Part shown: positions 58,707-63,987 of the stretch, piece by piece | Layout: each line of letters begins with the position of its first letter | Position numbering within the stretch: position 1 is the stretch's first letter | Assembly (NCBI GenBank): GCA_964351905.1 | Contig: CAYGPG010000007.1 | Location: 1 to 63,987 of the forward strand | Length of the DNA: 63,987 nt | Source of the DNA: GCA-2708415 sp964351905 | Lineage (GTDB): Bacteria; Pseudomonadota; Alphaproteobacteria; Micavibrionales; Micavibrionaceae | Direction: 5' to 3' | Made by a program: the position numbers and the translations under genes | Notes under the pieces: generated by a model | What the model was told of the DNA's origin: nothing | The model's input: the letters and a program-made list of their open reading frames with translations, nothing else | The model's database searches: none

Positions 58707-60365
58707 TTAAATTAGGACAACTGGGGTCAATTTTTTACGTTGAACGCCATAAAGCTCATTCATACATGTTGAGACATAGAGCATATTATTATCAGGAGAC
58801 GCGCTTACAGCATTGGTAATCGCATCGGGCAGTTGCGTATCAGCAACTATTTCTAAGCTATCAGGGTTTAGCTCAATTAAACGTCCACCGCCCGTGCCAA
58901 AAATAACATTGCCATCTATTAAGCGCGGTGATGAATAAACGCGCGCATAGCAATCTATTTTCTTAAGAATCTCAAACGTTGTCGTATCGATAATATAAAA
59001 AAAACGATCACCTGATCCTGCAAAAATTTTTCCATGGGTAATGAGCGGCGTCGTGTAACAAATATCATTGGTTGGAATGGCGGCCTTTTGCGCTCCCGTT
59101 TCAACATCTAGACAATAAATATTGCCATCAAAGGAAGTGGCAACGACAAGCTTTAAATTTTCATCTATCGCAGGCGGATATTTTGTTGAACGTTCTGTTT
59201 TATATTCCCAGACGACCTTCCCGCTTTTGGCCGCATAGGCAGTGACATCATGGTTTGCATTGCCAAACACGACCAAATCTTTGGGTTTATAATAGGTGGC
59301 TGATCCATGTTGGTATTTCTTTTGTGGGCGCTCCCATACACGCTCCCCTGTGTCCATATCAAAGGCGGCGTTACTGCCCATTTGGCGTGGGCGTTGGTGT
59401 TCTAAACCCAGATACATCATATTATGCTCAGGCACAAGTAACGGGGAAGAGCCGATAAATTCACAACATGGATTTTTCCAAATTTCTTCGCCGGTTTTCG
59501 CATCAAGACAATAAGCAATGCCGTTATATGCTCCAAAATATATACGCCCGTTATGATGGGCAGGCGATGACCAAATCCCTTTCGGATGGTGTGTCTTTAC
59601 ATCATACTTCCAAAGTGCTTTACCGTCTTTGGCATTCACACAAACCATTAAGCCTGCTTCAGTTCCCATGTAGATTTTATCACCAATCAAAAGCGGTGTT
59701 GATTTAGGAACGACGTTAAAAGGAAAGGCGCCCTTTTCTAAAAAACGCCATATGACTTTATACTCTATTGTAGGGGGAACGAATTTCTTTTGTTCATAAT
59801 CAACGTCAAAATCATTGATAGTAAATAAGTTATTTACTGGAATTTTGTGCGTCTCTGCCCAATTTAAACCACGGTTGGCTTCATAATTAATGATTACAAA
59901 AATTTCACTAACTTTTTTACCTTCTTGTTCAATAAACACACGGGCCTTATCGAGGCTTGCGCCACTATTCATTATATCATCGACTAAAATGATTGGATCT
60001 TCTGTGACTGTACCTTCAATAATTTTGCCTAACCCTGATTTTTTACGTTCTTTACGGATCACAAAACCAGAGGTTTCAATACCGCGTTGTTTGGCCTTCA
60101 TCAAAAGGGCTGTTACAAGCGGTACTGCCGCCACTTCCATCCCGCCAATTTGAAAGGGGAGTTTATCTTGGTAACGATCCCAAAACGTATCTGAAATAAT
60201 GTCTAACGCATTAACGTTAAGCAAAACGGGTCTTAAATCAATCAACCAAGTCTGGCTTTGTCCCGTGGGCGACATAATTTTCAATGTATTGCTGCTATGG
60301 TGAATAGCCGTATCAGCGATAATTTTTTGTAAAGCAGTGAGGTTGGTATGATGATCTTGAGACAT
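58707..60365 (-). CDS. Phosphoribosyltransferase-PQQ-like propeller fusion
   Basis: 552 residues in two unrelated parts. Residues 1-190 resemble orotate phosphoribosyltransferase: VPLVTALLMKAKQRG, the SGFVIRKERKKSGLGKIIEG loop and the PRPP site IILVDDIMNSGASLDKA (125-141). Residues about 205-552 are PQQ-like beta-propeller blades: GDKIYMGTEAGLMVCVNAKD-GKALWKYD, IYFGAYNGIAYCLDAKTGEE and IYCLDVETGAQ repeats. No signal peptide, so cytoplasmic. PQQ-like propellers usually bind cofactors or proteins in the periplasm, so the fusion is strange. It may be a sensor or a nucleotide-linked enzyme. Operon with the FieF-like exporter. Confidence 0.82.
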   Translation of the reverse strand: MSQDHHTNLTALQKIIADTAIHHSSNTLKIMSPTGQSQTWLIDLRPVLLNVNALDIISDTFWDRYQDKLPFQIGGMEVAAVPLVTALLMKAKQRGIETSGFVIRKERKKSGLGKIIEGTVTEDPIILVDDIMNSGASLDKARVFIEQEGKKVSEIFVIINYEANRGLNWAETHKIPVNNLFTINDFDVDYEQKKFVPPTIEYKVIWRFLEKGAFPFNVVPKSTPLLIGDKIYMGTEAGLMVCVNAKDGKALWKYDVKTHHPKGIWSSPAHHNGRIYFGAYNGIAYCLDAKTGEEIWKNPCCEFIGSSPLLVPEHNMMYLGLEHQRPRQMGSNAAFDMDTGERVWERPQKKYQHGSATYYKPKDLVVFGNANHDVTAYAAKSGKVVWEYKTERSTKYPPAIDENLKLVVATSFDGNIYCLDVETGAQKAAIPTNDICYTTPLITHGKIFAGSGDRFFYIIDTTTFEILKKIDCYARVYSSPRLIDGNVIFGTGGGRLIELNPDSLEIVADTQLPDAITNAVSASPDNNMLYVSTCMNELYGVQRKKLTPVVLI

Positions 60366-60464
60366 GAGCCAAGCTTATCGCGCCACGTTAAGAAAATAAA
60401 GATAAATTAGCCATAACCTATAATCTGCCTTTGGTTAAAACATTAAATCAGCTATAGTCCAAAG

Positions 60465-61448
60465 ATGAGAAATTTTTGGATCAGCCTTATCAAACCTAAA
60501 GGCATATACGCAAAGTGGCTCCTTTTTATTAGTATGGCGGGTGTTTTATGGCTGTGGTCACAAGGACATTTTAGCGTTGCAAAAGAATACCTCGATACTG
60601 AAAAATTTACGCTTGCCTTTGGCGCTTACAAAGTTTCAGCTTATACCGCTTTAAAGACTCTATTTTCTGTGATCGTCATGATTTGGACGACGGCCATTCT
60701 GTCTGAATTTGTCGAAAAAAGAATTGGCAGCCTTCACAAAATTGAAATTGCCAACCGCGCATTATTTCAAAAATTTGCGCAAATTGGTATTTACCTTATT
60801 GCCTTTCTTTTTACCCTTAACATTTTGGGCATTAATTTAACCAGCCTTACTGTTTTAAGCGGTGCCGTTGGTATTGGTTTGGGGTTTGGTATGCAAAAAA
60901 TTGCGGCCAACTTTATCAGTGGTATGATTTTACTGTTGGAAAAATCGATCAAACCTGGTGACTTACTTGAGCTTGAAGATGGCACATTTGGTTATGTTAA
61001 AAAATCATCTTCACGTGCTACGCTCATTGAAACAATTGATGGCAAAGAAGTGATTGTTCCAAATGAAGAATTTATTATTAAGCAAGTCGTCAACTGGACG
61101 CTCAATAATCCTAAAGCTAGAATCACTTTAAACTTTGGCGTGTCGTACAATTCAGATATTGATAAAGCACGTGACCTTGCCCTTAAAGCTGTTAGCGAAC
61201 ATAAACGTTGCGTTAAAACACCCGAGGCCGTTTGTTGGCTTGATAATTTTGGGGATAGCTCCGTCGATTTCATTCTATATTTTTGGATTGACGATATTAA
61301 TGATGGTTTTCGTAATGTAAAAAGTGAAATTCTTTATAACATCTGGCATAAATTTAAAGATAACGGTATTGAAATTCCGTTCCCACAACGTGACCTGCAT
61401 TTAAAAACACAACCCAATATCCAAATCACACAGAGGGAAAATAAATAA
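60465..61448 (+). CDS. mscS: Small-conductance mechanosensitive channel (MscS)
   Basis: 327 residues. Three to four membrane segments (about 20-35, 60-80, 105-130 and the pore helix). The pore region AVGIGLGFGMQKIAANFISG, then ILLLEKSIKPGDLLELEDGT of the beta domain, is typical. The C-terminal mixed domain ends FPQRDLHLK. It opens on membrane tension to release solutes. Divergent from the PRTase/propeller gene; the CorA-type gene follows 11 nt after, likely an operon. Confidence 0.93.
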   Translation: MRNFWISLIKPKGIYAKWLLFISMAGVLWLWSQGHFSVAKEYLDTEKFTLAFGAYKVSAYTALKTLFSVIVMIWTTAILSEFVEKRIGSLHKIEIANRALFQKFAQIGIYLIAFLFTLNILGINLTSLTVLSGAVGIGLGFGMQKIAANFISGMILLLEKSIKPGDLLELEDGTFGYVKKSSSRATLIETIDGKEVIVPNEEFIIKQVVNWTLNNPKARITLNFGVSYNSDIDKARDLALKAVSEHKRCVKTPEAVCWLDNFGDSSVDFILYFWIDDINDGFRNVKSEILYNIWHKFKDNGIEIPFPQRDLHLKTQPNIQITQRENK

Positions 61449-61459
61449 AGGATTTATTG

Positions 61460-62437
61460 ATGGAAAATTCATCATGTATTTTACACGCTCACGCCATAGA
61501 TGGTAAAGGCGGTGCCACTCCTCTTGAAGGTCAGGCGCTTAAAGATCATCTTAAAGGTGACGATTTGGCATGGGTACATTTAGATGCAACACATTCTGAT
61601 ACGCGCAAGTGGCTACGCGAAAATTTAAGCTATCTTGATCCTATTATTTTAAGCGCTCTTCTTGCAGATGAAACGCGCCCGCGCCTCATGGAAATAAATG
61701 ACGGCCTATTAATGATTTTACGCGGTATGAATTTTAATGAAAACTCTGATCCAGAAGACATGGTGTCCGTGCGTGTTTGGGCAGACCCGCATCGCATTAT
61801 AACATTACGTCGCCGCCGCTTGAAGGCCATCACAGATATCAAAGAAAACTTAGAAGAAGGAACAGGATTTAAAGATACAGGTTATTTTATTTCCCAACTC
61901 ACCAGTCGATTATTTGAACGCATGGAGCCTGTTATGGCTGAGCTTGATGAACGCGTTGATTTGATAGAAGAAGCAATTTTAGAAAACCCTGACCCAAAAG
62001 AACGTGAAGAAATAATTGATATTCGCAAAAAAGCGATTATTTTTCGCCGCCACATTGCACCGCAAAAAGATGTGATGACGCATTTGCGTCTATCAGAGAT
62101 GGCATTTATATCCACCCAAAATAAAAGACATCTTCAAGAATCTCTTGATCGTGTCACCCGCTATGTCGAAGACTTAGACGCTATCCGTGAACGAGCCCAA
62201 ATTGTTAAGGATGAACTCGCGAATATGCTCTCCGATCGTTTGAATAAAAATCTTTATATACTTTCTATCGTATCCGCTATTTTCCTGCCTCTTGGATTTT
62301 TTACAGGCCTTATGGGCATCAATATTGGCGGCATGCCTGGCGTAGAGAACGATAATGCCTTTTGGATTTTCAGCGGTATCCTTACCGTACTTGTCGCTAT
62401 TCAAATGGTTGTGTTTAAGAAATTAAAGTGGTTTTAG
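61460..62437 (+). CDS. zntB: CorA-family transporter (ZntB-like)
   Basis: 325 residues from the ATG at 61460 with AAAGGA upstream; a TTG one codon earlier is also possible. A long N-terminal cytoplasmic funnel (about 1-260) with helical DLIEEAILENPDPKEREEI, then two C-terminal helices: ILSIVSAIFLPLGFFTGLMG followed by GINIGGMPG in place of the GMN of CorA, as in ZntB. It moves Zn2+ (or another divalent cation). Follows mscS directly. It ends overlapping the kinase remnant. Confidence 0.88.
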   Translation: MENSSCILHAHAIDGKGGATPLEGQALKDHLKGDDLAWVHLDATHSDTRKWLRENLSYLDPIILSALLADETRPRLMEINDGLLMILRGMNFNENSDPEDMVSVRVWADPHRIITLRRRRLKAITDIKENLEEGTGFKDTGYFISQLTSRLFERMEPVMAELDERVDLIEEAILENPDPKEREEIIDIRKKAIIFRRHIAPQKDVMTHLRLSEMAFISTQNKRHLQESLDRVTRYVEDLDAIRERAQIVKDELANMLSDRLNKNLYILSIVSAIFLPLGFFTGLMGINIGGMPGVENDNAFWIFSGILTVLVAIQMVVFKKLKWF

Positions 62438-62988
62438 ACATTATGAGCAACCTTTGGCAGAGAAAATAAAACAGTTGTCCCCTCGCCTAATTTTGACTTA
62501 ATCCAAACACGCCCTTTGTGATCAATAATTTTTCTAACGATAGTCAATCCCGCCCCTACGCCACCTCCATAGTCATCTTGACCATGTAGCCGGCGAAACA
62601 TATTAAATACAACCTCGCAAAAAGATGAATCAATACCGATACCATTATCGTTGATTTCAAAAATAATCTCACTTTCTCTTTCGTAACTTTGAATAACCAC
62701 CTTTTGCTTTCCTTCTACAGATCCATATCTACAGGCGTTATCAATCAGGTGCGTAAAGAGAATCTCGACCATACGTTTAGATCCCAAAATATTATGCAAC
62801 ACTTCAACCTGAACATTAGGTTGCGTATCATAAGAAAGCATGTCGATGTTATTAATAATATTTTGGACGAAGCTATTCATTTTGATATGCTCATTTTTAT
62901 CTTGACCAGATGTTAAGCGTGAAAGTGTTAGCAGTGCTGTCTGCATTTCTGACATACGCTTAAGGGCACTTTGTATGTAATTAATATA
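62434..62988 (-). pseudogene. Histidine kinase remnant (C-terminal part)
   Basis: The frame from about 62988 (RGYINYIQSALKRMSEMQTA) reads as the second half of the HisKA dimer helix and the ATP-binding domain: LIDNACRYG, EINDNGIGID, GVGAGLTIVRKIIDHKGRVW. The His box, the sensor and the start codon are missing. Upstream the sequence passes, in a different frame, into a truncated receiver domain. The nearest ATG is 62955. The product would lack phospho-acceptor His. Confidence 0.7.
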
Positions 62989-63185
62989 ACCTCTTTTACC
63001 AAATCCGACTGTTCAAAAGAATCCTTTGCAAAAAAGTAATCGTCCCAATCATCTTCAACAAGAAAGACGGTGCAAGGTTTTATATCATCTAAATTTTCTT
63101 GTGCTTCTTTTTCTTCTGCCTGCCCATCAAAAGGGTCCGCAGGTGCGCGCAACATTGTTTCATTGTACCCAAAATCATCATTCAT
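62928..63185 (-). pseudogene. Truncated response-regulator receiver domain
   Basis: 85 residues. After an odd acidic N-terminus (1-36) comes CTVFLVEDDWDDYFFAKDSF, the first strand and helix of a receiver with the acidic pair, which breaks after SDLVKEV. The rest (phospho-Asp, Thr, Lys) is lost, and the frame runs out across the kinase piece. Junction near 62990. Confidence 0.7.
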
Positions 63186-63298
63186 ATTTTCTTGCCCCTA
63201 ACTGTAAAAAACAAAACAGCAATCTCCTGCTGTTCAAACCAGTTTGAGATTAAAAAATTAATGATTGGTTAAATGGATACGCACGTATGCAAAAGGAC

Positions 63299-63673
63299 TT
63301 AAATTTTAGTAATGTTTTTAAGATGTAATGCTTTTTCAGGAGAGAGAGGTTTAATAAAGTAATCTTTTACACAATTAAATCGACTAGTTTTCTCTTCATC
63401 TTTTTGTTGATCAGAGGAGGTTAGCATAACGACAACAGGAATTTCTTTACCGCTATCTTGATAATAATTCTCTAAAAATTCATGTCCGTTCATGCGGGGC
63501 ATGTTTATATCAAGGAGAATCACATCAGGTTCAACACCTTGCTCGAGCAATTCAATAGCTTCTTTACCATCATAGGCTTTATAAATTTCTATTTCTTCAT
63601 AGATAGCCTTTAAAACCGATTCATTGTAAAATTGATCCGCTTCGCTGTCTTCTATAATTAAAATTTTCTGCAT
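63299..63673 (-). CDS. Single-domain response regulator (CheY-like)
   Basis: 124 residues, one complete receiver: IIEDSEADQF (acid pair near 8-9), phospho-acceptor D55 in VILLDINMPRMNG, VMLTSSDQ (Thr/Ser near 86) and DYFIKPLSPEK (Lys near 108). No output domain. Probably partner of a sensor kinase of which only decayed parts remain alongside. Confidence 0.9.
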   Translation of the reverse strand: MQKILIIEDSEADQFYNESVLKAIYEEIEIYKAYDGKEAIELLEQGVEPDVILLDINMPRMNGHEFLENYYQDSGKEIPVVVMLTSSDQQKDEEKTSRFNCVKDYFIKPLSPEKALHLKNITKI

Positions 63674-63776
63674 ATCAAACGCTCCTTACGGCCAACATAA
63701 CACTATAATTTCATTATTTAAGACAAAAACGTCAAATAAATACGATGGAAGGCACATCAGGATATAAGCCGAAATT

Positions 63777-63987
63777 CTATAAAGTGAGCGTAAATTCTTC
63801 AATCTCTTTGATTTTATCGCGTAATTGCGCTGCCTTCTCAAAATCTAGATTTTCTGCAGCTTTAAGCATTTCACTACGCAACTCTTTCAGGTATTTCGCT
63901 GTTTTTACTGGGGATTCAATAACGTCCTGATCTATATCATGTAGGGTTGCTGGAACAGCTTCTGCTTGCGTCCACACAATATCACTC
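63777..63987 (-). CDS. uvrB: UvrB, C-terminal end (cut by window edge)
   Basis: The last 69 or so residues, continuing beyond position 63987. YLKELRSEMLKAAENLDFEK, then AAQLRDKIKEIEEF is the UVR motif at the C-terminus of UvrB that contacts UvrC in nucleotide excision repair. No start codon in the window. UvrC carries a similar motif but internally; an end at the motif favours UvrB. Confidence 0.82.
   Translation of the reverse strand, partial: SDIVWTQAEAVPATLHDIDQDVIESPVKTAKYLKELRSEMLKAAENLDFEKAAQLRDKIKEIEEFTLTL

Overview
The window reads as AT-rich alphaproteobacterial chromosome. EF-Tu (55938-57113) has an alphaproteobacterial look and sits beside tRNA-Gly(TCC); acetoacetyl-CoA synthetase, an FMN-binding glutamate synthase-like protein and a RimK/desuccinylase pair look like housekeeping backbone. 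I cannot name a genus. Most of positions 1-38400 is accessory DNA: several islands stacked at tRNA 3' ends. The rest (38640-63987) is mostly backbone.

Island A (1 to about 12440) carries a heavy-metal efflux set (HMA-type carrier, MerT-like membrane protein, glutaredoxin-MauE fusion, small Cys/His-rich secreted proteins, CzcCBA-type RND pump, methyltransferase, CDF exporter). It is followed by a two-gene short prokaryotic Argonaute system: a SMEK-like nuclease fused to an APAZ-like region, overlapping by 4 nt a short MID-PIWI Argonaute without catalytic acids. I regard this as the most exciting system here. A 47-bp copy of the 3' half of tRNA-Trp closes the island at 12395-12441.

Island B (12442-27667) lies between that copy and an identical one at 27668-27714, with the same arm-like repeats inside both ends. 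It holds an XRE regulator/formyltransferase pair, a primase-helicase, an AlpA protein, a tyrosine integrase and a 2,413-residue RTX protein with a type I secretion C-terminus. To the right are traces of a further element (arm-like repeats, a truncated IS6-family transposase).

Island D begins at the 3' end of tRNA-Glu(TTC) (28531-28606). It contains a P4-type integrase, a DUF6499-like protein, an AlpA protein, a family A DNA polymerase fragment broken at motif B by an HNH endonuclease gene, a structured noncoding RNA candidate with a predicted pseudoknot, a membrane protein, an M15-like peptidase, a type II restriction-modification locus (D12 methylase, BglII/BstYI-like endonuclease, HrgA-like protein) and a DGQHR protein/membrane protein pair. 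It ends near a decayed tRNA-Glu-like site at 38099, followed at the same spacing by the first codons of a second integrase, then an mgtE remnant.

The backbone resumes with RimK, a desuccinylase-like enzyme, an aldehyde dehydrogenase remnant, the glutamate synthase-like protein and acetoacetyl-CoA synthetase. Next comes a divergent two-partner secretion pair (2,630-residue beta-helix exoprotein and its outer-membrane transporter), then a HI0933-type flavoprotein, tuf, tRNA-Gly, a FieF-like exporter in an operon with an unusual phosphoribosyltransferase/PQQ-propeller fusion, MscS, ZntB, a decayed receiver/histidine kinase locus, an intact receiver protein and the 3' end of uvrB. Assignments rest on recognising motifs by eye; no database search was possible.
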